64,000 nt of DNA from Streptococcaceae bacterium AF54-32pH5A. Lineage in GTDB: Bacteria; Bacillota; Bacilli; Lactobacillales; Streptococcaceae. The translations under genes and the position numbers were made by a program. Location of the stretch: positions 682,001 through 746,000 of the forward strand of contig JAQDAD010000001.1 of assembly GCA_027682205.1 (NCBI GenBank). Direction: 5' to 3'. This document shows positions 6,879 through 16,119 of this stretch, piece by piece. Position 1 is the stretch's first letter. Every line of letters starts with the position of its first letter. The notes below the pieces were generated by a model that ran no database searches, was not told the DNA's origin, and saw nothing but the letters and a program-made list of their open reading frames with translations.

Positions 6879-8675
6879 CTACTCTACCAACTCAGCACTG
6901 TAAGCGATAATCTGATTAACCGTATCAGACAAGAACTGAATGGTATCACGGAGTGGTTTGTCTGTTGAGATATCCGCTCCGATAATCATGGCTGACTCAA
7001 GCGGCGTCTTGCTACCACCTGATTTTAGGAGATTGAGCCAGTCTTCATCTCCAGTTTCTGAATGTTTCAGATGGAGATAGCCAGCTGTCGAGATGACTAG
7101 TCCAGCAGAATAAGTGTAACTATATAAGCCCATGTAATAGTGAGCTTGGCGCATCCAAGTCAGAGCCGCATCATCATCAATCTCAATGGCATCTCCCCAG
7201 AAATCCGTCAAAACTTCCTTCATAATGCTGTTGAGCTTGCTTGCTCCAAAAGTCTCCCCTTCTTCAATCAGTGTATAAACCTTACGCTGGAAGGCTGCTT
7301 CCAAGAGGTGGGTAATGAAATTATGGAAGTAGGTATCTGTCAAGCGGTGAGCAAGAGCGAAGCGCTTTTGACGAGGGTCGTCAGACTGGTGTTCCAAATA
7401 ATCACTTAAAAGCAATTCATTGAAGGTCGACGGTGCTTCGACATAGTAGGTTGACATATGAGCGTTGAAGTAACTTTGGTGATTATCAGAAAAGATGAAT
7501 TGACCAGAATGCCCGATTTCATGAATCAAGGTATAGACATCGCTCAAACGACCAGTCCAGCTCATGAGGACATAAGGGTGCACGCGATATGGATCCGCCG
7601 CATAACCACCAGAATCCTTGCCACTATTGGCAGCAAAGTCCACCCAGCGTTCTTCTTGATAGCGAGCAACTTCCTGACAATATTCTTGTCCCAAAGGTTC
7701 TACTGACTTCATGACCAAATCATAGGCGTCGTCAATAGTCACTTCAGGATTTAGAGCGCTGTCCAAGTCCAATTTCCAGTCTGCAAAGGTCATCTTTTCA
7801 AGACCATTTACCTTGGCAACATGCTTGAGGTATCTCTGAGCTACTGGTGCAAAGTCCTTCATGATGAGGTCAATCTGGCGGTCAAACATGGCACGGTCCA
7901 CTTCTTGCTCAGCCAGAAGATAGTCAAAAACTGAGTCGTAGCCCTTCATATCTGCTAACAATTTCTCAGACTTGACCTGAGCAAGATAGGCTGCCGCAGC
8001 TGTATTTTGGTGCTTACGGAGTCCTTCTGAGAAAGAACGGAAAGATTTCTCACGAACTTCAGCGTCCTCGTGGTTTTGGTAGAAATTCTCATAGGTTACA
8101 AAGCTGTTTTTGTAGGTCTTGCCATGAGCTTCAAAGTCAGCCATTTCAAAGTCCCCAGCTCGCATCTTGGTATAGATGTCCTGTGGACTGTAGAAAACTT
8201 CGCCCAGATTGGTCAAGGCCTTTTCCACATCTGCCCCAAGATAGTGGGCTTTTTTGATTTTGGCCTGACGAATGGCAGCTGTTAAATGTGGCAATTCCCC
8301 CAAACGGTCCAAGACTTCCTCATCAGCTTCCACCAAGGCGTCGTCAAAGAAAGTCAAGGCTACACTGGCATCTGTTTCAAATTCCATCCCAGCTTGGGCT
8401 ATATTAGCAAAATCCTCATTGCTATAGTCTGTTGTCTGAGGCATAAAGGCATAATTGCCTATATGGCTCATCTGAATATAGATTTGCTCCAATTCCGCAA
8501 AGGCCTTCTCGAAATCCTCAAAAGTGTGAAGATTACCCTTGTAGTCACGGCTAAATTGATTGATGTCTTCACGCGTTTTCTCGATTGCACGCAAGAAATC
8601 CTCACGGTCTTGGTATAGGGCTGTTAAGTCCCAAAGTTCCTTTTCTGGAAATTCTGAACGGTGTTTTTGTTCCAT
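6879..8675 (-). CDS. pepF: Oligoendopeptidase F
   Basis: A 598-residue M3B metallopeptidase of the usual length. The zinc site is HEIGH in YTLIHEIGHSGQF, with a downstream glutamate in STFNELLLSDYL. It cleaves oligopeptides of about 7-17 residues in the cytosol. The start MEQKHRSEF follows GAGGAAGAAA. It lies 10 bases downstream of rsmE and is probably co-transcribed with prmA and rsmE. Confidence 0.95.
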   Translation of the reverse strand: MEQKHRSEFPEKELWDLTALYQDREDFLRAIEKTREDINQFSRDYKGNLHTFEDFEKAFAELEQIYIQMSHIGNYAFMPQTTDYSNEDFANIAQAGMEFETDASVALTFFDDALVEADEEVLDRLGELPHLTAAIRQAKIKKAHYLGADVEKALTNLGEVFYSPQDIYTKMRAGDFEMADFEAHGKTYKNSFVTYENFYQNHEDAEVREKSFRSFSEGLRKHQNTAAAAYLAQVKSEKLLADMKGYDSVFDYLLAEQEVDRAMFDRQIDLIMKDFAPVAQRYLKHVAKVNGLEKMTFADWKLDLDSALNPEVTIDDAYDLVMKSVEPLGQEYCQEVARYQEERWVDFAANSGKDSGGYAADPYRVHPYVLMSWTGRLSDVYTLIHEIGHSGQFIFSDNHQSYFNAHMSTYYVEAPSTFNELLLSDYLEHQSDDPRQKRFALAHRLTDTYFHNFITHLLEAAFQRKVYTLIEEGETFGASKLNSIMKEVLTDFWGDAIEIDDDAALTWMRQAHYYMGLYSYTYSAGLVISTAGYLHLKHSETGDEDWLNLLKSGGSKTPLESAMIIGADISTDKPLRDTIQFLSDTVNQIIAYSAELVE

Positions 8676-8685
8676 TTTCTTCCTC

Positions 8686-9429
8686 TTATTTCTCTAATTC
8701 TAATAATACACTAATGGCTGATAAGGCATAAAGCGGGGCTGTTTCTGCTCGCAAAATACGAGGGCCAAGCCCTGCCAAAACCGCTCCTTTAGCTTCAAAA
8801 CTCTCAATTTCCACAGGTGAGAGACCCCCTTCTGGACCAAAGATAAAGAGCAGTTTAGCTCCTTTTTCAAGACTAGCAACTGCTTGTAGAAGCGCAGCGG
8901 CTTCTCCTTCTTTGGCCGACTCTTCATAGGCCACTACGATAGAGTCGAACTGATCCAGTTGTGCTAGAAATTCTGATTTCTTCTCAAAAAGTTGGATACT
9001 TGGGACCAGATTACGCTTGCTTTGTTCAGCCGCTCCAAGGGCAATCTTTTCTAGTTTTTCAACCTTTTTGCCCAATTTCTTGCCATCCCACTTAGCAACC
9101 GACCAATCGGCAGGAAAGGCCCAGATTTGGCTGACACCGAGTTCCGTCACTTTTTGAGCGATGAACTCCAGCTTATCTCCCTTGGGAAAGCCGGATGCGA
9201 TGGTCACATGGACGGGAAGTTCCACATTGTCAACTAATTCTTCTACCAACTCAAACTGACGCGCTTCCACATCTATCACGCGCGCAAAACGCTTGATACC
9301 ATCATCAAAGACCAAGGTCACCTCATCATCTTCTTTCAAGCGCATAACCTGAAACATATGCTTGCTGGTTTCCTTGTCCTCAATGGTGATAGGTGATGTA
9401 GCACTGCCTTTGACAAAATACTGCTGCAT
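8686..9429 (-). CDS. rsmE: 16S rRNA (uracil-1498-N3)-methyltransferase RsmE
   Basis: A 247-residue SPOUT methyltransferase: N-terminal PUA-like barrel, then LFIFGPEGGLSPVEIE and LGPRILRAETAPLYALS, the SAM-binding knot motifs. It methylates U1498 of 16S rRNA. The frame opens four codons earlier, but GGAGG sits 7 bases before the ATG at 9429, so MQQYFVKG is chosen. Only one base separates the prmA stop from this ATG. Confidence 0.95.
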   Translation of the reverse strand: MQQYFVKGSATSPITIEDKETSKHMFQVMRLKEDDEVTLVFDDGIKRFARVIDVEARQFELVEELVDNVELPVHVTIASGFPKGDKLEFIAQKVTELGVSQIWAFPADWSVAKWDGKKLGKKVEKLEKIALGAAEQSKRNLVPSIQLFEKKSEFLAQLDQFDSIVVAYEESAKEGEAAALLQAVASLEKGAKLLFIFGPEGGLSPVEIESFEAKGAVLAGLGPRILRAETAPLYALSAISVLLELEK

Positions 9430-9430
9430 G

Positions 9431-10381
9431 CTAGCCTCCAATCACACCTGAAATATCCTTGGTCTTCTTAAAGACACAGGCATTCCATTCCCCTTGAATC
9501 ATATGGGTCTCAAGGAAGAAACCTGCCGACTCAGCCGACTCGCGCACCATGTCCCACTTGTCCTTGATAATGCCACTCATGATGAGGTAGCCTTCGTCCT
9601 TAACCAAACGATAGGCATCCTCTGTCAGATGAATTAAAATATCCGCCAAGATATTGGCCACGATGACATCTGCCTCAACTTCCACACCCTTGAGCAAATC
9701 GCCTGGAGCTACATGGATGTTTTCCATACCTGGATTAAGCTCAATATTTTCCTGAGCGACACGAACTGCCACATCATCCAGGTCATAGGCAAAAATTTCC
9801 TTTGCACCCAGAAGGGAACTAGCAATAGAAAGAACCCCTGACCCAGTACCCACATCTAGCACTGTTTCGCCACCACGAATAACCTGCTCCAAGGCAAAGA
9901 GGCTCATCTTGGTCGTTGGGTGGGTTCCCGTTCCAAAGGCCATACCAGGGTCCAGCTTGATAATCTTTTCTCCAGCCGTCGCTTCATAGTCTGTCCAAGA
10001 CGGCACGATGGTCAAATCATGAGTGATGCGAGCGGGTTCATAGTATTTCTTCCAGTTGTCTGCCCAGTCTTCCTCCGCCAAGGCAGTCGTCCCCATCTTG
10101 ACTTCCCCCAAGTCCATAAAATCTGCCAATTCTGCTAAGCGAGCATTCAAGTCTGCCTTAACCACTGCTACATCAACCGTATCAGGATAGTAGGCTGTCA
10201 CTACGATTTCTTCTTGCTGCTCGACTTCAGGGAAAATCTCACCAAAGCGTTCAACATTTCCCACATAGTCCATGCTGTCTTCAATCGCAACACCTTGCGC
10301 CCCCAACTCAATCAAGAGATTGGAAACCAACTCCTCTCCCTCACGCTTGACTGTAACTTTTAACTCTTGCCATGTTTCCAT
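9431..10381 (-). CDS. prmA: Ribosomal protein L11 methyltransferase
   Basis: A 316-residue class I SAM methyltransferase. The N-terminal substrate domain is followed by the [13 protein letters not shown] motif, the SAM loop [12 protein letters not shown] and ANILADIL, all diagnostic of PrmA. It trimethylates L11. AAGGAG precedes the ATG. It heads a tight prmA-rsmE-pepF unit, downstream of the broken GIY-YIG gene. Confidence 0.96.
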   Translation of the reverse strand: METWQELKVTVKREGEELVSNLLIELGAQGVAIEDSMDYVGNVERFGEIFPEVEQQEEIVVTAYYPDTVDVAVVKADLNARLAELADFMDLGEVKMGTTALAEEDWADNWKKYYEPARITHDLTIVPSWTDYEATAGEKIIKLDPGMAFGTGTHPTTKMSLFALEQVIRGGETVLDVGTGSGVLSIASSLLGAKEIFAYDLDDVAVRVAQENIELNPGMENIHVAPGDLLKGVEVEADVIVANILADILIHLTEDAYRLVKDEGYLIMSGIIKDKWDMVRESAESAGFFLETHMIQGEWNACVFKKTKDISGVIGG

Positions 10382-10391
10382 TTATTTCTCC

Positions 10392-11291
10392 TTAACTCTC
10401 TATCATTTCTTCCAATTCTTTTAAGGTTTTGCCGTCTTTATCTTTCCAATCCATTCGTCCATTGGTATTCATTCCTATAACAAAGGCTGCTGCATAAGAA
10501 GGGCTAGAAAAAAGTTGCTTCTCCTGTAAAATACCATCTTTGATTACATTTGTATCAATTAGTTCTTTACGAAGTTTTTGTAGACTAGCTGGGATTACGT
10601 TGGAATCTATCACCTCTATTTGACTGCCCTCCAAAACTACAAAACCTTCCGAAGTACGTTCACAACGTGCTTCTATTACTTTATTAGATTTCTTAGATTT
10701 TCGCTTTAAGTATAAATAAGATGACTGATCATCAGGTAAGTCTTTCTCCGATTTCTTTGTCATAGGAACAAAAACACGATAACCCAAGGTACCAACAATC
10801 ATTAAAGTATTTTCAACTATTTCATCTAATTCTGACTCTTTTTCCTCAGTTACATTCCCAGGGTTAGGGTCATTACTATTTTTTACAATAAATCGACCAG
10901 ATTCTTTAGCTAACTAAGTAAATTTATTTTCCAAATAGCTAATCTCTGTGGGGCCAAAAGAATTATTCTGCGTTGTCAAAATAATAACATCGTTAAAGTA
11001 ATCTGCATGACTATCACGAGTATGCTCTTGAACGCGCAAAAGCACCCCTTCTCCATTTTTTCGAGTAGTTGCTTGTCCAATATAAGTAATATCTTTTTGC
11101 TTTTCCTCATCACGTCCAAACAAGAAATAGATACCACTTTGCTTCATTTCATCTCGGAGTTTTAAATCCGCCAATTGAATACGAGGAATTTTATAAATTA
11201 CCCCTGTCCAATTTGACAAAGTACACTTGATTTTTCCAGTTACTTCACCATCCATAAGAAACATGTTGATATTTTTACTACGATTCGACAT
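10392..11291 (-). pseudogene. GIY-YIG nuclease / DUF4357 protein interrupted by an in-frame TAG
   Basis: The same minus-strand frame runs from the ATG at 11291 to the stop at 10392 (299 sense or nonsense codons) with one TAG at 10914-10916. The N part has the GIY motif (SGIYFLFGRDE) and YIG (ITYIGQATT), and an R-x-x-x-H downstream. Just after the stop the frame resumes LAKESGRFIVKNSNDPNPGN and then a C-terminal DUF4357-like domain (FVPMTKKSEKDLP onwards). Family members of about 300 residues are continuous across this point. TTT-ACT-TAG-TTA is most simply explained by CAG to TAG. An ATG at 10802 could restart the C-terminal domain. Start follows AAGGAAG; the ATG touches the NUDIX stop. Confidence 0.85.
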
Positions 11292-11720
11292 CTATCTTAC
11301 TTCCTTTATATAGTCTCTCACCCTATCCTGCAACTGAGGTATAACCTTATCTGAGCCAAGAAATTCGTCAATACTCATCAGTTTGTAACCCTGTCCTTCA
11401 TCGCCAAAGACAATATTATCAAATTGTTCTTGACTTAGTTGACCAACCATAAAAACAGACTGTTTGTTTGTAAAAAGCATACTTGGGTAGACCTTACTCC
11501 AAAGCAGACAATCTTCAGTTAGATGAATCCCTAGCTCTTCAAAAACCTCTCGTTGCACACATTCAAAAGGTGTCTCCTCACCCTCTCGGCCACCGCCCGG
11601 CAACTCCCACATATTGGGCCAAGGAATGGTTGAAATATCGTCCCGCAAGATAGTTAAAATCCTATCATCACAAAAGAGGGCAATCTTGCAGCCTGTGAAA
11701 TCAGAGAGTTCAATTTCCAT
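11292..11720 (-). CDS. NUDIX hydrolase (MutT-like)
   Basis: A 142-residue protein. The Nudix box is complete: GGGREGEETPFECVQREV followed by FEELGI (GX5EX7REUXEEXGU pattern). It hydrolyses a nucleoside diphosphate linked to another moiety; whether the target is oxidised dNTP, NADH or a sugar nucleotide cannot be told. Its TAG stop abuts the ATG of the downstream GIY-YIG gene and it follows the M50-like gene by one base. Confidence 0.9.
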   Translation of the reverse strand: MEIELSDFTGCKIALFCDDRILTILRDDISTIPWPNMWELPGGGREGEETPFECVQREVFEELGIHLTEDCLLWSKVYPSMLFTNKQSVFMVGQLSQEQFDNIVFGDEGQGYKLMSIDEFLGSDKVIPQLQDRVRDYIKEVR

Positions 11721-11721
11721 G

Positions 11722-12789
11722 TTAGACTCCTTCGGCTAATGCCTTTTCCAGCTCTGCTAACCAGTTTTCATAGTAACATTGCTCATCCCGTAGCATCCGG
11801 CTGCTATTCATTTTCTGTCTAGCAATCTTCATAGCCTTTCGAGTTTGAGCTACATCATTCTTAACTTTAAATTGATACCAGGCTTGAATCATTTGCATAT
11901 CTGCCATTTTTAGAGATAAAAAGGATTTGACTCCTCGATTACTTGCATATTCCTCCGCTTTTTCATTATCCCCTTCTAGCAAGGCGATTTGAAGAAGGCA
12001 TAGTTGGCAAGAAGTTTCAGACAGCGAGTGTTCTGTTCTCTCTAGTAAAGATTGAAATAGCTTTTTCGCTGTCTCTAAATGATCATCCAATATGAAAACC
12101 ACTCCCTGAAGAATTTCAATACTTTCTGCAAAACTCCCTCTCGCATCCTCATCAACAGGCATGGTAAAGTCTTTCAAGTCATATTCTTGAGGAGCTAACA
12201 AGGTCTGGGCAGAATGCCTCAACACCATGTAGGCGTATTTCGTATTTTCAGGGTGTTGTAGCAATTCCCAAATTTTTGCTCCATCGGTAATCCCAACTGG
12301 CAGAGCGTTGAATAGAAGAAGAGATAAATTTAGATAAATCCAAGTGCCTGCAAAATACCAGTTTGTTGTCAAAAAACCAAAAAGTGTTGCCAATAATATC
12401 AAGCAAAGGTGAACTATCAAGCCTCCTGCAAGCATCAGGATGATTCTTTGGTCGCTTTCATCTTCTTTCAATCCAATATACTGAGCACCAACATTTTTCA
12501 GAACGGCTGTTCGACTAAGATGAAGCCTTCCTGACTTTTTGGTTAAAAGAAAGTTCCCTAATCCAAAAGCCACCAGACGATAGCCTGTCAAGTAGCCACA
12601 AAAAGCATGTCCCAGCTCATGAAGAATAAAGATTAAGTACATGCTTAGAAGAGCGAAGGCATAACCAAAAGTAAAGACTAAAACTGCGGAATACCCTAAC
12701 TCTGCAAATGCGATGGTTCCACAAGCAAAAGCCAGCATAATAAAGACAACAGCTAGCACATAAACCAAATAAATCCCAATTTTCTTCAT
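11722..12789 (-). CDS. M50-like membrane metalloprotease with C-terminal helical domain
   Basis: A 355-residue membrane protein. The zinc-binding HELGH sits in a membrane helix (IFILHELGHAFCGY, around residue 60), and NALPVGITDG further on resembles the NPxPxxxxDG motif of site-2 proteases with changes. The C-terminal 150 residues are soluble and helical, rich in TPR-like repeats. The ATG at 12789 has TTGGAGA upstream; a TTG five codons earlier is also possible. It is 18 bases after the DUF3013 gene. Substrate is unknown. Confidence 0.8.
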   Translation of the reverse strand: MKKIGIYLVYVLAVVFIMLAFACGTIAFAELGYSAVLVFTFGYAFALLSMYLIFILHELGHAFCGYLTGYRLVAFGLGNFLLTKKSGRLHLSRTAVLKNVGAQYIGLKEDESDQRIILMLAGGLIVHLCLILLATLFGFLTTNWYFAGTWIYLNLSLLLFNALPVGITDGAKIWELLQHPENTKYAYMVLRHSAQTLLAPQEYDLKDFTMPVDEDARGSFAESIEILQGVVFILDDHLETAKKLFQSLLERTEHSLSETSCQLCLLQIALLEGDNEKAEEYASNRGVKSFLSLKMADMQMIQAWYQFKVKNDVAQTRKAMKIARQKMNSSRMLRDEQCYYENWLAELEKALAEGV

Positions 12790-12807
12790 AAAATCTCCAA
12801 CCAACTC

Positions 12808-13278
12808 CTAGTATCTCGGATAAGGATAGAACTCTCCCTCTTCCAAGCCTACTTTTCCTTCTTCAAAGACTTCTTGGTTCCATTCCATGACGAATTCTTC
12901 TGCTTCTGGGTCTTCCAAAAAGTCCATGAGAGCATCTAATCCAACCTCTGCAGTATCTTTGAGGAAAAGGGCAAAGTAAGATAAAAACTCACGAGAAAAG
13001 CCTTTTTTAGGCAGGTAAGGTATGACAGTCAAATAATCTTCCTCATTAACAGTTGATTTGGCAGGATTGTAAAAAAGCACCGCTTCTTCAAAGAGAATGT
13101 CATCTGATGAAATCTCTCCATCTTCATCCACCATCTCCACACCTGCAGCATTTTGCGCTTCCAATAGAAAACTCACTTCAACCGCGTGATTGCGCTTGTC
13201 CCAACTAATCTCAAAGTCAAAGGGAAAATTCTTCTCCAACTCTTCCTCTAAAACATCTAAAAATCCATATGTTGCCAT
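12808..13278 (-). CDS. DUF3013 family protein
   Basis: A 156-residue acidic cytoplasmic protein starting MATYGFLDVLEEELEKNFPF, with FLEDPEAEEFVMEWNQEVFE near the end. This matches the streptococcal DUF3013 family of unknown function. AGAGGAC precedes the ATG. It is the first gene of the minus-strand run down to pepF and is divergent from rarA. Confidence 0.85.
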   Translation of the reverse strand: MATYGFLDVLEEELEKNFPFDFEISWDKRNHAVEVSFLLEAQNAAGVEMVDEDGEISSDDILFEEAVLFYNPAKSTVNEEDYLTVIPYLPKKGFSREFLSYFALFLKDTAEVGLDALMDFLEDPEAEEFVMEWNQEVFEEGKVGLEEGEFYPYPRY

Positions 13279-13393
13279 TTTGTCCTCTTTCTATGCGACT
13301 CTTAAATCGCCCCGATTGCTCGGAAATATGCTAAAATAGATACTACCATCTTATCACATATACATCAGAAAATCCACGTTAGAAAGGACTGCT

Positions 13394-14665
13394 ATGCCAG
13401 ACAATCTCGCGCTTCGCATGCGCCCTAAAACCATCGACCAGGTCATCGGTCAGGATCATCTGGTCGGACCTGGAAAAATCATCCGCCGCATGGTGGAAGC
13501 CAATCGTCTGTCTTCCATGATTCTCTACGGACCTCCAGGAATCGGCAAAACCAGTATCGCCTCTGCCATCGCTGGAACAACCAAGTATGCCTTTCGGACC
13601 TTCAATGCCACTGTTGATAGTAAAAAACGGCTCCAAGAGATTGCTGAAGAAGCTAAATTCTCAGGTGGCCTTGTACTGCTACTAGACGAGATTCATCGTC
13701 TTGACAAAACCAAGCAAGACTTTCTCCTTCCTCTCTTGGAAAGTGGACTTGTCATCATGATTGGGGCTACGACTGAAAATCCCTTCTTTTCTGTCACTCC
13801 TGCCATCCGTAGCCGTGTTCAGATTTTTGAGTTGGAACCTCTGTCCAATCAAGATGTCAAAGAAGCGATTCAGATAGCTCTAAGTAACCCTGAGCGTGGT
13901 TTTGATTTTCCAGTAGAGCTAGATGAGGAGGCGCTGGATTTCATCGCAACCTCTACAAACGGAGATCTTCGCTCTGCCTTCAACTCACTTGACTTGGCTG
14001 TTCTCTCTACCCCTGAAAATGATAAGGGCATCCGCCATATCACTCTTGATATCATGGAGAACAGTCTGCAAAGGAGCTATATAACTATGGACAAGGATGG
14101 GGATGGCCACTATGATGTCCTCTCAGCCCTGCAAAAGTCCATCCGCGGCTCGGATGTGGATGCCAGTCTTCATTACGCAGCCCGCTTGATTGAAGCTGGG
14201 GATCTGCCTAGTCTCGCTCGTCGTTTGACTGTGATTGCCTATGAGGATATTGGTTTGGCCAATCCTGAAGCCCAGATTCATACCGTAACTGCTCTAGATG
14301 CTGCACAAAGAATTGGTTTCCCAGAAGCTCGCATTCTCATTGCCAATATCGTGATTGATTTGGCCCTTTCTCCAAAATCCAACTCAGCCTATGTGGCTAT
14401 GGACAAGGCTCTTGCTGACCTCAAAACATCAGGGCATTTGCCCATTCCACGACATCTGCGTGATGGACATTATAGTGGTAGAAAGGAATTGGGCAACGCT
14501 CAAAACTATCTCTATCCACACAACTATCCTGGACACTGGGTCAAACAAGACTACTTGCCAGAAAAGATTCGCAATCATAGCTACTTTTCACCAGAGGAAA
14601 CTGGCAAGTACGAACGGGCCTTAGCCCAACGTAAGGAAACCATTGATAAATTAAGAAACTTGTGA
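13394..14665 (+). CDS. rarA: Replication-associated recombination protein RarA
   Basis: A 423-residue AAA+ ATPase. Walker A GPPGIGKTS is at 46-54 and Walker B LLLDEIHRLD at about 95-104. The sensor GATTENP and the C-terminal tetramerisation part ending with YLYPHNYPGHWVKQDYLP are typical of RarA/MgsA. It acts at stalled replication forks and single-strand gaps. GAAAGGA precedes the ATG. The gene stands alone, followed by 6S RNA. Confidence 0.95.
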   Translation: MPDNLALRMRPKTIDQVIGQDHLVGPGKIIRRMVEANRLSSMILYGPPGIGKTSIASAIAGTTKYAFRTFNATVDSKKRLQEIAEEAKFSGGLVLLLDEIHRLDKTKQDFLLPLLESGLVIMIGATTENPFFSVTPAIRSRVQIFELEPLSNQDVKEAIQIALSNPERGFDFPVELDEEALDFIATSTNGDLRSAFNSLDLAVLSTPENDKGIRHITLDIMENSLQRSYITMDKDGDGHYDVLSALQKSIRGSDVDASLHYAARLIEAGDLPSLARRLTVIAYEDIGLANPEAQIHTVTALDAAQRIGFPEARILIANIVIDLALSPKSNSAYVAMDKALADLKTSGHLPIPRHLRDGHYSGRKELGNAQNYLYPHNYPGHWVKQDYLPEKIRNHSYFSPEETGKYERALAQRKETIDKLRNL

Positions 14666-14695
14666 AATCCTTTTCAAAAAAAATAAATTTTCCTC

Positions 14696-14723
14696 TTGAA
14701 TTTTTTAAAAAAAGTGGTATCAT
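14696..14723 (+). promoter_or_regulatory. Promoter of 6S RNA
   Basis: TTGAAT at 14696-14701 and TATCAT at 14718-14723, spacer 16. It lies just upstream of the proposed 6S 5' end near 14731. Confidence 0.6.
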
Positions 14724-14730
14724 ATAAACA

Positions 14731-14925
14731 TAGAAACGCTGTGGTGTACGACTTCACACTTAAGTGTTGACCGACTATTTTTTGTATTATTAGGGAAACA
14801 AAAGTCTTCTAACAGCATGTAAGCCGTCTCACACGGAAACAGCTTCAGTTAGAGCGAGTTGCCCACCTGCTTAATTGCGCGGGTTCAATACAAACCGTGA
14901 AGATTCGGCACCAATACAGCTTTTT
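14731..14925 (+). ncRNA. ssrS: 6S RNA
   Basis: About 195 bases without a reading frame, directly upstream of tRNA-Lys. The ends pair (ACGCTGTGGTG near the start with CACCAATACAGC at the end) to close a long interrupted rod, and the transcript ends in a T-run at 14921-14925. The central parts (TAGGGAAACAAAAGTCTTC, CGTCTCACACGGAAACAGC) match my recollection of streptococcal 6S RNA, as does its position next to tRNA-Lys. 6S RNA mimics an open promoter and sequesters housekeeping RNA polymerase. Exact ends are estimates. Confidence 0.75.
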
Positions 14926-14929
14926 CTTT

Positions 14930-15002
14930 GCCTCCTTAGCTCAGCTGGCAGAGCAGCGGACTCTTAATCCGTGGGTCACAGGTTCGATCCCTGTAGGGGG
15001 CA
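14930..15002 (+). tRNA. tRNA-Lys (anticodon CUU)
   Basis: 73 bases folding into a full cloverleaf. Acceptor GCCTCCT pairs with AGGGGGC; the anticodon stem GCGGA/TCCGT holds loop CTCTTAA, giving anticodon CTT; the T-arm is CAGG-TTCGATC-CCTG. CCA is not encoded. Its 3' end is the repeat unit found again at 15961, 19061 and 20788, which marks it as an integration target. Confidence 0.95.
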
Positions 15003-15250
15003 CTAAATACAACAGGAAAAAGCCTTAATTTCAAGGCTTTTTTGCTTGTCTATAACTGATTTGCTCCATCATTTGCCCCACTTTTAAATCTATCTTTTCT
15101 TTTTGAATCAAATTACATCTTAACAAATAGTGTAAAGCCAGTTACTTTTGCTTTGATGCCATACAATATTTTCATGTAGAGAAGACAAATTTTATCTTCT
15201 CTTTTTATTTTCAAAATGATAAAAACTGAAACTTCCAAATTTTCCATTTT
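15003..15250. other. Non-coding tract after tRNA-Lys with integrase-tail-like debris
   Basis: It holds the tRNA terminator, a GCCCCACTTTTAAATC stretch (15076-15091) similar to those at 18961 and 20673, and a second hairpin at 15178-15201 (GAGAAGA/TCTTCTC) followed by T's. No gene is visible. Confidence 0.55.
15015..15041 (+). terminator. tRNA-Lys terminator (repeat copy 1)
   Basis: AAAAAGCCTT-aattt-caAGGCTTTTTT forms a stem plus T-run. The same terminator recurs after copies 2, 3 and 4 of the tRNA 3' end. Confidence 0.88.
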
Positions 15251-15255
15251 GTTTA

Positions 15256-15284
15256 TTGACATTTCCTCTAAAAAGGTGTATAAT
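15256..15284 (+). promoter_or_regulatory. Strong sigma-A promoter of the HdeD-like gene
   Basis: Perfect TTGACA (15256-15261) and TATAAT (15279-15284) with a 17-base spacer, and a TG just before the -10. Short ACTAT repeats (15300-15315) lie between it and the ribosome site. Confidence 0.88.
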
Positions 15285-15328
15285 ATTTTTATTATCAAAC
15301 TATACTATACTATATAGGGGGTATTGAA

Positions 15329-15844
15329 ATGAAATTTTCTAATCGTTTACTGCTATTCCTTGCAGGAGTTGTTTTTGTCCTTTTAGGACTTTTCCTATTT
15401 ACAAACCCAGTAGCTAATCTTGTTGCTTACAGCTGGTGGATTGCATTTGGTTTACTGGTTTCTTCTATAGCAGCTATTTTAGGCTATTTCTCTGTACCAA
15501 AAGAGCTTCGCTCACCAGCTCATCTTTTCCAAGGGATTGTTAATCTTCTCTTAGCTCTTTACCTCGTTGCCTATGGCTTTGTGACGCTGCCAGTTGTCAT
15601 TCCAACTATTTTAGGAATTTGGTTAATTGTAGAAGCCATTATAGCTTTCTTTAAAGGCAATCGTCTGGGATTGATTTTCCCTATTATTGGCAACCATATC
15701 ATGTGGATAGCGTTGCTTGCATTTTTACTAGGTCTAGTGATTTTGTTCAATCCAGTAGCTACAAGTGTCTTTGTCGTTTATGTCGTTGCCTTTGCATTTT
15801 TAATTGTTGGTTTCACCTATATCCTTGATGCCTTTCGTAAATAA
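15329..15844 (+). CDS. HdeD/DUF308 family membrane protein
   Basis: A 171-residue protein made of six membrane segments arranged as three helix hairpins, with the repeated pattern GLFLFTNPVA / LGLVILFNPVA that marks DUF308 (HdeD-like) proteins. E. coli HdeD is linked to acid resistance; the role here is not known. Ribosome site AGGGGG lies about 8 bases upstream. It is carried alone between tRNA-Lys repeat copies 1 and 2 behind a consensus promoter, as a one-gene cargo module. Confidence 0.82.
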   Translation: MKFSNRLLLFLAGVVFVLLGLFLFTNPVANLVAYSWWIAFGLLVSSIAAILGYFSVPKELRSPAHLFQGIVNLLLALYLVAYGFVTLPVVIPTILGIWLIVEAIIAFFKGNRLGLIFPIIGNHIMWIALLAFLLGLVILFNPVATSVFVVYVVAFAFLIVGFTYILDAFRK

Positions 15845-15906
15845 TCTAGCTGCCATTTTGGGCATATTAAAATAGCTGGGAAGTTACATTCTCAGCTTTT
15901 TCTGTT

Positions 15907-15979
15907 GCCTCCTTAGCTCAGTTGGTAGAGCAGTAGACTCTTAAGCTATGGGGCGCAGGTTCGAGCCCTGCAGGGGGCA
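15907..15979 (+). tRNA. Divergent second tRNA-Lys copy (anticodon CUU), possibly defective
   Basis: 73 bases, acceptor GCCTCCT/AGGGGGC and T-arm GCAGG-TTCGAGC-CCTGC intact. The anticodon stem is GTAGA/GCTAT around loop CTCTTAA: it has a G-T pair at the top and an A-G mismatch next to the loop, unlike the first copy. The anticodon reads CTT. A terminator follows. It looks like a duplicate carried by an integrated element or recreated at an attachment site; aminoacylation and use are uncertain. Confidence 0.7.
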
Positions 15980-16023
15980 CATCTAAATCAACAGAAATAA
16001 GCCTTGAAACCAAGGCTTTTTTT
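15961..16023 (+). repeat. tRNA-Lys 3'-end repeat, copy 2 (with terminator)
   Basis: T-arm and acceptor 3' end of the second tRNA followed by ATCTAAATCAACAGAAATAA and the terminator GCCTTGaaacCAAGGC plus T's at 16001-16024. Compare 14982-15041, 19061-19120 and 20788-20846. Confidence 0.75.
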
Positions 16024-16119
16024 AACGTCTAATAGCTTTTTGTAGAAAAGTATTTAAAAATAAAAGAGAAGAGAATCTCTCACTCTCTTCTCAGTATATC
16101 TTATTAAATTTAGTTTTTC

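Noticed and set aside
8070..8618. Plus-strand frames opposite pepF and other long genes
   Set aside because: They are antisense shadows with no ribosome sites, family motifs or conserved starts.
15907..15979. The odd tRNA-Lys as an amber suppressor for the two TAG-broken genes
   Set aside because: Its anticodon loop is CTCTTAA, anticodon CTT, which cannot read TAG, and TAG is the normal stop of several intact genes here.
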